Below are positions 54,339 to 63,225 of a stretch of DNA of 64,000 nucleotides, piece after piece. The position numbers were made by a program, and so were the translations under genes. The notes under the pieces are model-generated. The model was not told the DNA's origin. It saw nothing but the letters and a program-made list of their open reading frames with translations, and searched no databases. Each line of letters begins with the position of its first letter. Positions within the stretch are counted from its first letter, which is position 1. The stretch lies in assembly GCF_003367505.1 (NCBI RefSeq), contig NZ_PXXX01000010.1:62001-126000 (forward strand), in the 5' to 3' direction. This stretch comes from Lysinibacillus capsici (GTDB lineage Bacteria > Bacillota > Bacilli > Bacillales_A > Planococcaceae).

Positions 54339-55106
54339 CTATATATATAACGCAGAAGTATCTTGGTCTTTTAATAATTGTGCAGCATGCTGTGTTAAAT
54401 GCGCAATTATTTTATCTGAAAGTGCATTTCCAAAGCTAAAGCGTTTCACCCCTAATTCTTTTAGTAGCTTGACATTCGTTAAACTAGGTAATGAAAGAAG
54501 ATTAATGGGCGCATTTATATTACGAGTCATCGCGCTTATTTCATTGGCATCTGTTAAGCCTGGGATAAATATACCACTTGCTCCGCTCTCAATATAAGCT
54601 TTTGCTCTTGTTATTGTTTCTTCAAATGGTTGCTCTAATTGAAAATACGTATCTGTTCGAGCATTAATAAAGAAATCTTTATAGCCATGATTATCTAATT
54701 CTTTCCTCATGTTTGTTAATAAATAACAGTGTTCAATTATGCTTCTTAAGCCTGTTTGATGTTTAAAGGAATCCTCAATGTTAATCCCTGCTACTCCCAC
54801 ATCTGCCGTTCTCAAAACATTGTCGATAATACTTTGTTCATCATGACCATACCCCGCTTCTATATCTGCTGATACGGGTATCTTGACTTGCTCTGTAATG
54901 GATTGAATAATTGTTAGATGTCGTTGAAAATCGATTTGTTCACCGTCTGCATAGCCAAGTGAGTTCGCTATGCCCCAGCTTGTTGTGCCGATTGCTTGAA
55001 AGCCTGCCTTTTCTAATGTTAATGCTGATATAACATTCCAAGCATTCCCAATAAATAATAGCTCTTGTGAAAAATGTAAATCATAAAATTGCTGAATTTT
55101 TGACAT
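54339..55106 (-). CDS. Isocitrate lyase/PEP mutase superfamily protein
   Basis: 255 residues from ATG 55106, after GGAGGCTTATATT; five codons upstream is another ATG without a site. The TIM-barrel of the PEPM/ICL superfamily is clear: AIGTTSWGIANSLG near 40, PVSADIEAGYG near 76 (metal-binding Asp/Glu) and GINIEDS near 105. The KKCGH-type loop of isocitrate lyases is absent; VNARTD-like INARTDTY is present. Substrate unknown (oxaloacetate hydrolysis, carboxyphosphonate-type or C-C lyase chemistry). It appears to be the first gene of the DNA alkylation-repair operon. Confidence 0.82.
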   Translation of the reverse strand: MSKIQQFYDLHFSQELLFIGNAWNVISALTLEKAGFQAIGTTSWGIANSLGYADGEQIDFQRHLTIIQSITEQVKIPVSADIEAGYGHDEQSIIDNVLRTADVGVAGINIEDSFKHQTGLRSIIEHCYLLTNMRKELDNHGYKDFFINARTDTYFQLEQPFEETITRAKAYIESGASGIFIPGLTDANEISAMTRNINAPINLLSLPSLTNVKLLKELGVKRFSFGNALSDKIIAHLTQHAAQLLKDQDTSALYI

Positions 55107-55214
55107 AATATAAGCCTCCATGCTGTTTGTTAGACCTTATATTATCAGGAACCACCCTTTTATTTCGTCCTCAATCTTGCTGTTATGGTCAATAATAATG
55201 TTTTAGCAAATAAC

Positions 55215-55608
55215 ATGGAAAATGCAATAGTCAGAAAAATAAATTTATTCACACTTATTATCCTAGTTATGTTCGCTCTCATCCCCCCTGTTAGCGCAAT
55301 AGCCCAACAGATAAGCTGCTAGATCCTATTGTGTTAGGACAGCATTTAATTCCAAAATGGTCTCCATCGAAGATATATTGAGTGATGTCCATGATCATTC
55401 TTTTGTGGCTAGAAATCAATCGTATCCATTCTTCTGGCATACGAGAGATACTATTTGTTTACGTTTATCCATGGATAATATTTGAATAGATAAAAATGAA
55501 TCCCATTGGCTAGAGGTAACAGATAAACTAGATAGCATTGATATGTATATCATTATTGGAGTGACTTTCTTTGTGATGGGCAAATACAATTCATTCCTTA
55601 TTATCTAG
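55215..55608 (+). pseudogene. Decayed gene for a secreted protein
   Basis: An ATG at 55215 opens a signal-peptide-like frame (MENAIVRKINLFTLIIL, then PPVSAIAQQ), which stops after about 34 codons. The text continues in other frames: DKLLDPIVLGQHLIPKWSP, then DVHDHSFVARNQSYPFFWH and, past a stop, SHWLEVTDKLDSIDMYIII, ending at TAG 55606-55608. At least two frameshifts and one internal stop are needed to join them. Parent family not recognised. Most of the 755-base gap 55107-55860 is accounted for by this remnant and the terminator at 55696. Confidence 0.5.
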
Positions 55609-55695
55609 ATGTGACAAGGCTTTATATTAGGCCAAACACCATGGTAGAAATCGTGTGGAATTTTTACTAGATCATACAAAACCGGAGACGAAAAC

Positions 55696-55726
55696 AGAGG
55701 CGTCATTACCTTGACGCCTCTATTTC
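55696..55726. terminator. Terminator between decayed gene and MFS gene
   Basis: AGAGGCGTC / GACGCCTCT, 9-bp stem with an 8-base loop; ATTT follows on plus, GTTTTCG on minus. It may serve the MFS transcript. Confidence 0.65.
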
Positions 55727-55860
55727 CGTGTTTACATATTGATTTGTGAATAATCAACTTGTATAAATAGTAAAAAAACTATTCGCAGCCTTTTTAGCTA
55801 TTCATCATTATGTTTAAAAAAGCTGGCTTTGGAAGAAACCAATGTTAGTTCTAAACTAAA

Positions 55861-57159
55861 TTAAGTAAGTGCCTGTTCCTTGGAAAGCTTTCGTTGTAAA
55901 GCAATTTCTCGGCGTTTTTCTTTCGTCACACGCTGCCAAATGACTACTGTAATGAATCCAATAATAGCTAAGCCTAATAAAATACCAAAGAATACTTTAT
56001 AGCCCGCTGTGCCACCCCAGTAATCTAAACAAGCACCTGCAATAATTGGCATAAAGATTTCACCACTATAACCAATTATCATCAGTGGCATGGACACAGT
56101 TCCTGTTGATTCTACTGGATAATCGCCTTCTACTAGAATTGCAAAATGCATCGCTTGCAAAGCATACATAGATGTATAGATAATCCCAATGAACACTAAA
56201 AGCATAAGGATAAAAGAAGCTTTTCCTGGTAATAAAATGAGCCCTACTAAACCAAATGCTAATAAAATATAGCCGATTAACACCATATTCGACACACCAA
56301 TTCGGTCGCCTATGATTCCTGCACTAAAACTACCAATAGGACGACAATATTGCGAGAAGTAGCCCAAAGCCGCAGCAATTAACGTAGACGCACCAAATGC
56401 GGCCGTTGCATAAGGTGTAATGTAATAATAGCTAATAATCATCGCGTAGGACGTAAAGATAAGTATAGTCGCAAGCCAGGTAGTTGGCATCTTCAACACT
56501 TTCCAAAGGACTGCCCAATCAAACGTTTTACTGCTCTCTCTATCTTCTGGACTGACAGTTGCTTGATCTGGATCTTTATACAGCATCATAATCATGAGGC
56601 CCAACAAAAGACAAATCACAGAATACACTGTAATAACTGCTGAAAGAGCCATTTTATCACTCATATGTTTTGCAAAAAAAGCAAAAATCCCTAAAATCAC
56701 AGCAGATTGAATAATGTTGGTTACACCACGTCCGCCTTCAAAAAATCCAAAAGCTTTTCCTTGTTCATTTTCAGAGCCTAAAGAACGAACCGCTTTTACT
56801 AATGCTCCCCAGAACGTCATAATGGACGTGATTCCCCAAGCAGCATGAATCAGTAGAAGTACTGGATAGGGTGGATACAATAATAATGTAAACCCTAATA
56901 ATCCTGTGGCTACTAAAGAAATGGTTAATAAATATTTCGTTTTCCAACGATCTGCACAAAATCCTCCAAAAATATAGGAAATTAAACAACAAACACCATA
57001 CGCACTACCAAGTGTCCCCATTTGTGTATTGGTTAAATGAAATGCATCCAGAAAGACATCATAATAGTAGTTTCTAAAATAAGGCAATGCGTAAATTAAG
57101 GCACCTGAAACAGCTAAAATAACTAAAGTAGCTGTATTCTTTTTTAACTTAGCTTCCAT
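55861..57159 (-). CDS. MFS transporter
   Basis: 432 residues, 12 membrane helices. The segment between helices 2 and 3 reads GGFCADRWKTK, the MFS loop motif, and FFEGGRGVTNIIQS is in the region of helix 5. It resembles sugar-phosphate or YihN-type transporters more than drug exporters. It starts 22 bases after the CocE-type hydrolase, so it probably imports that enzyme's substrate, an ester or amide, or exports the product. Probably controlled by the TetR regulator. Confidence 0.85.
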   Translation of the reverse strand: MEAKLKKNTATLVILAVSGALIYALPYFRNYYYDVFLDAFHLTNTQMGTLGSAYGVCCLISYIFGGFCADRWKTKYLLTISLVATGLLGFTLLLYPPYPVLLLIHAAWGITSIMTFWGALVKAVRSLGSENEQGKAFGFFEGGRGVTNIIQSAVILGIFAFFAKHMSDKMALSAVITVYSVICLLLGLMIMMLYKDPDQATVSPEDRESSKTFDWAVLWKVLKMPTTWLATILIFTSYAMIISYYYITPYATAAFGASTLIAAALGYFSQYCRPIGSFSAGIIGDRIGVSNMVLIGYILLAFGLVGLILLPGKASFILMLLVFIGIIYTSMYALQAMHFAILVEGDYPVESTGTVSMPLMIIGYSGEIFMPIIAGACLDYWGGTAGYKVFFGILLGLAIIGFITVVIWQRVTKEKRREIALQRKLSKEQALT

Positions 57160-57181
57160 ATGTTTACCCCTTATATGTTAT

Positions 57182-59215
57182 TTACAAGCCATGACGTTTA
57201 ATTTTTTGATTCCATTCCTTATGGAAGACTTGTTTGTCATTTTCTTTGATGACCATTTCCCCAACAATTTGGAAGTTTTCCTGATCAGATGTTTTGGTAA
57301 CCGTAATATCCGCGTCAATCCACCAGCCTTCACGACCAATTTTCATTTTTTGATAGATTGTATACTGAGCTGACAGTGGATCAGCATTCGTTAAGGTTAA
57401 TTCTCGTTTTAAATTATGTTCTACAGTGACATCAATATCATCAAAGCGATAAATACCTTCTCCAAATACGCCTCCAACCCCATCTGTAATACATGTCCAT
57501 GTATCTGTTAAAATATCATAGGATATCGAACGATCGACTCTGCCTTCTTGCAGTGTTGTGATTGGCGTTAATGGTGCACTTTCAGCATTCATATTAGGTC
57601 CTACTACCTGCTGACCATGGAAAGTTGGCAATGATAAGGTAGCGGTTTCTAGATTTAATGTCAATGTAGCGTCTTCTGGCATTGGCCAAAACATAGGCCA
57701 AAACGTTGTAGCTAAGGATAGGCGTAAACGATGCCCCGCTTTAAATTGATGGCCACAGCAATCTAACTGAACAAAGGCCTTCACTTTTTCACCAGGTGTT
57801 AACAGGTCAACATGATCATGCCCATTTAAGTGTGTCAGGTTCATCACGCCATAGGATACACGAGTGACAGCTCCATCGGGTGCTACGTCTGATAGCTGTG
57901 CAAATAGCATTGCATGTGGTTTGTCACTCATTAATTCCACTTCAAATTTTGGATAGCCCACAATCTCTAGGGCTTTCTCTAGCCTATCCGTTTCAAAAAC
58001 CATGGCCATTCCATCATCTAATCGTTGGTCTGCTGGACTTTCACCTAGTACGCCAGCGCCCATCCATTCACCAGATAAAAGACCATGATTTTGAGGAGTT
58101 TTTAGTAGGACTTGCTCTTGTTGCTCACTGCGGTTTTCTACTAGTTTTCCATGTGTCAGTTGATACACCTTAGTTTGTATCGATTCCGCTGCTGGCCACG
58201 ATTCTAAACCAACCCAATAGCCTTTGCTAATTGGTTTCTTAACGGATGGCTCCATGCTCTCTTCTACCCAGACATTCACCATTGGTCCATCCATTACATC
58301 GTTGTCTATTCCTTTTAACCAATGATCCCACCATTTCACAGCTTCTTGTAGAAAGCCCATTGCTGGACCCGGCACTCCATCGTGGGGATAAACATGTGCC
58401 CATGGGCCAATAATGCCTTTTCTCGGAACAGAAAGCCCTTCCATTAAACTTAAGACTGTGTTTGTATAGGAATCTTCCCAGCCATCTAGCGCAAAAACTG
58501 GGATTTCTATGTCTTGATAATTCTCACAAACTGAACCATGTTTCCAATAATCGTCTCTTGTTTGATGCTCCATCCATTGTGCCATCCACAAAGGCATATT
58601 TTCTAATCGTTCCATCCATTTATCACGCCAGCTATCGCCAACAATATGTGGATCAATTGGACGTAACTGGTAGGCTAACATAATAGCACCCCACCAGAAG
58701 TTATCGTTTAACAAGCAACCGCCCTTATAGTGAATATCATTGTTATAACGATCATCTGTAAAGCCTACGGTAATAATCGCCTTTAACGCCTTTGGTCGAC
58801 GAGCTGCTACTTGTAGAGAATTAAATCCGCCCCACGATTTCCCCATCATCCCGATATTGCCATCACACCAGCTTTGGTTAGCAATCCATTCAATGACTTC
58901 AAGGGCATCATCCTGCTCTTGCTTTAGATATTCGTCCTTTAATAAACCATCTGACTCACCTGAACCTCGCATATCCACTCGCACAACAGCATAACCATGT
59001 CCTGCAAAATAACCGTGCATAGGCTCATCTCTTGCTCTTGTCCCATCTGTTTTACGATAAGGAATATACTCTAAAATGGCTGGTACTTTCTCTCCCAATT
59101 TTACATTTGGTAGCCAAATACGACTAGAAAGCCTTGTGCCGTCAGCTAACTCGATCCATGTGTTTTCAATTGTTTCATATGTACACTCAAATTGTGTCAC
59201 AATTTTTTTACTCAT
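57182..59215 (-). CDS. CocE/NonD family alpha/beta hydrolase
   Basis: 677 residues. S15-type alpha/beta hydrolase: catalytic Ser in MGKSWGGFNS near 145, Asp in LDGWEDSYTN near 257 and His in GPWAHVYP near 285, followed by a C-terminal beta-jelly-roll domain (about 360-540) and an extra C-terminal beta domain to 677. Cocaine esterase, glutaryl acylase and X-Pro peptidases belong here; the substrate is an ester or amide. No signal peptide, so cytoplasmic. Divergent from the TetR gene. Confidence 0.87.
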   Translation of the reverse strand: MSKKIVTQFECTYETIENTWIELADGTRLSSRIWLPNVKLGEKVPAILEYIPYRKTDGTRARDEPMHGYFAGHGYAVVRVDMRGSGESDGLLKDEYLKQEQDDALEVIEWIANQSWCDGNIGMMGKSWGGFNSLQVAARRPKALKAIITVGFTDDRYNNDIHYKGGCLLNDNFWWGAIMLAYQLRPIDPHIVGDSWRDKWMERLENMPLWMAQWMEHQTRDDYWKHGSVCENYQDIEIPVFALDGWEDSYTNTVLSLMEGLSVPRKGIIGPWAHVYPHDGVPGPAMGFLQEAVKWWDHWLKGIDNDVMDGPMVNVWVEESMEPSVKKPISKGYWVGLESWPAAESIQTKVYQLTHGKLVENRSEQQEQVLLKTPQNHGLLSGEWMGAGVLGESPADQRLDDGMAMVFETDRLEKALEIVGYPKFEVELMSDKPHAMLFAQLSDVAPDGAVTRVSYGVMNLTHLNGHDHVDLLTPGEKVKAFVQLDCCGHQFKAGHRLRLSLATTFWPMFWPMPEDATLTLNLETATLSLPTFHGQQVVGPNMNAESAPLTPITTLQEGRVDRSISYDILTDTWTCITDGVGGVFGEGIYRFDDIDVTVEHNLKRELTLTNADPLSAQYTIYQKMKIGREGWWIDADITVTKTSDQENFQIVGEMVIKENDKQVFHKEWNQKIKRHGL

Positions 59216-59290
59216 TGTATAATCCTCCCCTTGTGTCTAAGTGCAAGACTCCTAGTTATAACATCCTCTTCGTCTAATTATTCCGAATCT

Positions 59291-59330
59291 TGATTATTTA
59301 GTAATCATGATTATAAAATAATTGTGATTA
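59291..59330. promoter_or_regulatory. Clustered TGATTA/TAATCA half-sites, putative TetR operator
   Basis: TGATTA at 59291, the perfect palindrome TAATCATGATTA at 59302-59313 and TAATTGTGATTA at 59319-59330 lie in the 293-base divergent region between the CocE hydrolase and the TetR regulator. No gene is visible in that region. Confidence 0.55.
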
Positions 59331-59508
59331 GTATATCACCTGAAATTCTAATGCACAACTCTGAAAATGACAAAAGCTAATGCTATAATGAAAGAAGATA
59401 ATTAAAATTGCTATGCTATAATAAGTTTAAATTAGCTACAAGAAGGTAAATATATACATTTAATTAATGATTTTACAGTAATTAATTGTTTGTTAGGGGG
59501 ATATTACT

Positions 59509-60189
59509 TTGAAGAAAAAGGAAATACAAAGGAGTCGTATGTGGAAATACTTTGTAGATGCCACTGCGGAAATCATCGAAGAAGAAGGGCTGGAAAATGT
59601 CACAATCCGGAAGGTTGCTGATAAAGCAGGTTACAACAGTGCTACTATCTACAATTATTTTTCGGAAATCTCGCATCTTCTATTTTTTGCATCGATGAGA
59701 TGCATGCAAGACTATACCAACGAAGTTGCTCGCTACATAGAAAGAGGCAAAGATCCTATTGAAAAATACTTATTGGCTTGGGAGTGCTTTTGTCAATATT
59801 CCTTCAAACAACCTCAGATTTTTCACGCAGTCTTTATCATGGATTTAGGGGAAACACCAGAAGCACTATTGGAAAATTATTATAATTTTTACCCCAATGA
59901 TTTAATCAATATCCCTGATGATTTAAAGACCATTTTATTTCAACACAGTCTAACGAAACGAGGGCGTTCTATGTTAGAGATCGCTTTAAAAGAAGGCTAC
60001 TTAACTGAAGGCAATGTTGATGCCATCAATGAAATTACACTATTAATTTGGCAAGGTATGTTTACAAACCTATTGAATAATCGCAAAAGTTATGATGCCA
60101 AACAAGCAACGGCAATCACTATGAAATATATTACAGAAATCGTTCGTAATGCTAACCTTTTTGATGAGCAAACTAAAAACAAGCAATGA
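59509..60189 (+). CDS. TetR/AcrR family regulator
   Basis: 226 residues from TTG after GGGGG. N-terminal helix-turn-helix (about 22-62): ENVTIRKVADKAGYNSATIYNYFSE. The C-terminal ligand-binding part is not recognised. It faces the hydrolase-MFS operon and probably represses it through the clustered palindromes at 59291-59330, sensing the substrate or product of the hydrolase. Confidence 0.88.
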   Translation: MKKKEIQRSRMWKYFVDATAEIIEEEGLENVTIRKVADKAGYNSATIYNYFSEISHLLFFASMRCMQDYTNEVARYIERGKDPIEKYLLAWECFCQYSFKQPQIFHAVFIMDLGETPEALLENYYNFYPNDLINIPDDLKTILFQHSLTKRGRSMLEIALKEGYLTEGNVDAINEITLLIWQGMFTNLLNNRKSYDAKQATAITMKYITEIVRNANLFDEQTKNKQ

Positions 60190-60235
60190 GAATCATACTA
60201 GCAATTGCCTTTCTTTAAACGCTTATAAAATACGT

Positions 60236-60268
60236 AAAAACCCCTTCTAGCAATGCTAAAAGGGGTTT
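60236..60268. terminator. Bidirectional terminator between TetR gene and dinG
   Basis: AAACCCCTT / AAGGGGTTT stem with an inner AGCaatGCT hairpin; A run on the left, TTT on the right. It separates convergent genes. Confidence 0.85.
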
Positions 60269-60271
60269 CTG

Positions 60272-63043
60272 CTATTTTTGCCAATGATTTAGTTCCTTTA
60301 ACAATTCGGGTAGCTGCAATTTCTTTACATCGATAGGAGGTAATGCCTTAATAAACTCTTTCCCATATGACTTACTAGTAATTCGTCGGTCTAGGACAAT
60401 AAAAGCTCCTTTATCCTGCGAGGAACGTATTAATCGACCAAAGCCTTGCTTAAACCTCATGATCGCTTCTGGTAAGGAAAGCTCCGTAAAGGAATTGCGG
60501 CCTAGGGTAGTTAGATGCTTTGCCCTCGCCTTAAAAACAGGCTCTTCTGGTGAAGAAAATGGTAATCGTACGACAATAACAGAGGCAAGTGCATCTCCTG
60601 GAACATCTACCCCCTCCCAAAAACTGTTTGTGCCAAATAGAACGGCATGACTAAATTTTTGGAAGGATTTTAGAATGCGCATACGGCTACCGCCTGTAAC
60701 ACCTTGTGCAAATAGCATGTAATCATCTAATAGTTCACTATCTTGGATAAGCTCAACTGTTTTTCGTAGCATATCCTGTGCTGTAAAGAGTACAAAGCAA
60801 CGCCCTTCTGTCATTCGAACAGTCCGCGTAATTGCATGGGCAACAGCCTCAATGTATTCTTCTTGGCTGACATGCTGAATATCTGGCATATCGGTGACGA
60901 TAAATGCCTTAGCCCCAGCATAGTAGGCTGGTGGAGCTTGTAGTTTCAAGACTTCAACATTATCAGAAATGCCTAACTGGCGTGTAACAAAGCGCTCATT
61001 GCCTGGTACCGTTAATGTACCTGATGTCCAAACAATACTTGCTTGCTGACGTAATGGTGCTAATACTTGTTCAATTATCGGCGTCACATTGACAGGCTTC
61101 TTAAAAACATGGAGACTGCCAGGGACACTCCGTACATCAAATTCTAACCAAACAGAATTGCCTTCCTGTGGTGACAGAAAAATATCGTCCCATTCAGCAA
61201 TTTTTATCTTCACTTCTCGAATCCAATATTGCCATTCAGATAATACATATTGATCGTTTTTATCTAGCTGCTCAATCGCATTTTCGAACGACTGTGTAAT
61301 GCTAGTAGCGAGATCCAGCCATTGCTGGGTTAGTTTGCTTACTTGTGCAAACGTTTCTTTCGCAAATGAAACATCCTCTAAAAACAAGGTGCATTTACTA
61401 CCTGCTTGTTTCCCTTTCATTTGCTGTTGCAATTTTTGAATAGTTCTCTGGATTGTTTCATCAAATGTCCGCTGCAAACGTATGAATTGTGCATCAAGAT
61501 GCTGTAAATTTTGCATGGCTACTCGCTGTTTTCTCTTCGCTGCCTGGCAAAACTGTTGAAATAAAGCCGTGTCCTCCATCGTACCAATTTGTCCAAAAAT
61601 ATACTTCCATTGTGTATAGGAGAAGACTACTTCATCCTGCTGCATAGCTGCCTGAATAAATTGATGCGCCTCGTCAATAATCCAGCCATCTATTTCTGTA
61701 AAAAGTGGTGTTTGACGCACTAAATCACTTAAAACCATGGCATGATTCGTTACAATACAGTCAGCAACTGCACTGTTCTTTAAAGCTTGCTCATAGAAAT
61801 CAAAGCCCTTTGAAGGCTTGTCATTCGGTATTTTTCGGATTTTCTCTAAAAACAGTTGTCCGCCACCAGAAACATTGAGCTCGCTCAACACACCAGTCTC
61901 TGTTTTGGTCAACCACACAAGTATTTGTAAAATAGTAAATGTATCATCATAGGATTCATCAGCATATGCCATACATTGCTCAAAGCGATCGAGATCAATA
62001 TAATGCTGCATTCCCTTCAGCACACACAAATTCACCTTTGTCCCAAGGATTTTTTCGATCTTTGGTAGCTCTTCTTCTACAAGCTGTTCTTGTAAATAGG
62101 AAGTATACGTACTGATGGCAATCTTTTTATTAACAGCACGGGCAAATAAGATGGCTGGAAGTAAATAGCCAGCAGTTTTACCAATACCCGTAGAAGCTTC
62201 AATCACGCACTCCTGTTGTTCATGTAATGCCCGCCAAATCGTGTCCATCATGTCAAATTGTGCAGGACGTTCCTCAAAATTTGGCAGTGCCTTTGACATT
62301 AAAGTTATTTTCTCATCTACTGATTGAGGGTAGGCAATCGTTTCTGTCACATGCTCATGCTTATTTCGGCCATTGCCAATCGCAAAATTACGGTAATAGT
62401 GTACATTTTCGCGGCCCGTCGTATGCTGGCGCTTAATTTGCAACGCCTCAAAAAAAAGCTGAGAAATATTTGATTTTAAGCGAAAGGAACGCTTATGCAT
62501 CTGTTCAAGTGTAAGCTGTGGTAAACTTAGTAGCTCCTTCCAGCAATGCTTGAATAGCTCCGCTGTCGCGCGAGCATCGTCATCCGCTCGATGAGCATTT
62601 GCTAACTCAATATTTAAATCGGCCGCTAAATCCCCTAGCTTAAAACCAAGGGACATAGGGAACAAAATTTTAGCTAGCTCCACCGTATCCATTTTTTTAC
62701 CTTGCCATTTTGGTAGTCCAGCACGTTTAAACTCTGCTTGTAAAAAGGATAAGTCAAAATCTGCATTATGTGCAACAAATACACAGTCAGCAAGTAGCTC
62801 ATATATGTAATCCGCATGCGCTTCAAATGGGAAGGCATCCTTTACATCCTCATTCGTTATATGCGTTAAATCTTGAATGAAAGTGGGAATAGCTTTCCCT
62901 GGATTTATGAACTTCGTATAGGTACGCTCAATTTCCCAATCCTTCATAATAACAATGGCAATTTGAATCATCCGGTCCCCATTGGCTGGTGAATGACCAG
63001 TTGTCTCCAAATCTACAATTGCATATTTTTGACTTTCCATCAT
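60272..63043 (-). CDS. dinG: DinG family helicase with N-terminal 3'-5' exonuclease
   Basis: 923 residues from ATG 63043 (ATG 63040 is equally possible; the ribosome site is weak). The N-terminal DnaQ-type domain has VDLETTG, HNADFDLSFL and HRADDDARAT. The helicase has Walker A EASTGIGKTAGYLLP near 270, the DEAH box IIDEAHQF near 455, FWEGVDVPG near 810 and QGFGRLIRS near 865. The exonuclease fusion is the form found in Firmicutes (B. subtilis DinG, 931 residues), unlike E. coli DinG. The iron-sulfur cysteines of the XPD family are not seen. Confidence 0.93.
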   Translation of the reverse strand: MMESQKYAIVDLETTGHSPANGDRMIQIAIVIMKDWEIERTYTKFINPGKAIPTFIQDLTHITNEDVKDAFPFEAHADYIYELLADCVFVAHNADFDLSFLQAEFKRAGLPKWQGKKMDTVELAKILFPMSLGFKLGDLAADLNIELANAHRADDDARATAELFKHCWKELLSLPQLTLEQMHKRSFRLKSNISQLFFEALQIKRQHTTGRENVHYYRNFAIGNGRNKHEHVTETIAYPQSVDEKITLMSKALPNFEERPAQFDMMDTIWRALHEQQECVIEASTGIGKTAGYLLPAILFARAVNKKIAISTYTSYLQEQLVEEELPKIEKILGTKVNLCVLKGMQHYIDLDRFEQCMAYADESYDDTFTILQILVWLTKTETGVLSELNVSGGGQLFLEKIRKIPNDKPSKGFDFYEQALKNSAVADCIVTNHAMVLSDLVRQTPLFTEIDGWIIDEAHQFIQAAMQQDEVVFSYTQWKYIFGQIGTMEDTALFQQFCQAAKRKQRVAMQNLQHLDAQFIRLQRTFDETIQRTIQKLQQQMKGKQAGSKCTLFLEDVSFAKETFAQVSKLTQQWLDLATSITQSFENAIEQLDKNDQYVLSEWQYWIREVKIKIAEWDDIFLSPQEGNSVWLEFDVRSVPGSLHVFKKPVNVTPIIEQVLAPLRQQASIVWTSGTLTVPGNERFVTRQLGISDNVEVLKLQAPPAYYAGAKAFIVTDMPDIQHVSQEEYIEAVAHAITRTVRMTEGRCFVLFTAQDMLRKTVELIQDSELLDDYMLFAQGVTGGSRMRILKSFQKFSHAVLFGTNSFWEGVDVPGDALASVIVVRLPFSSPEEPVFKARAKHLTTLGRNSFTELSLPEAIMRFKQGFGRLIRSSQDKGAFIVLDRRITSKSYGKEFIKALPPIDVKKLQLPELLKELNHWQK

Positions 63044-63142
63044 ACATCTCAACTCACAGTTCACATTAGATAAGTTGAATTTTATCATATTATTGGCTCT
63101 GCGGCATCCTTTCTCCTCTTTGTTGAATCACCGCATCCATAC

Positions 63143-63185
63143 AAAAAACGCAACCTTGGAGAAATCAATCCCCTAAGGTTGCGTT
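63143..63185 (-). terminator. Terminator after the 5'-nucleotidase gene
   Basis: AACGCAACCTT / AAGGTTGCGTT, 11-bp stem, followed on the minus strand by TTTT. Confidence 0.85.
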
Positions 63186-63225
63186 GTGGAATCGTTATGG
63201 AGTGCTTACTCAAACAACGTTACGC

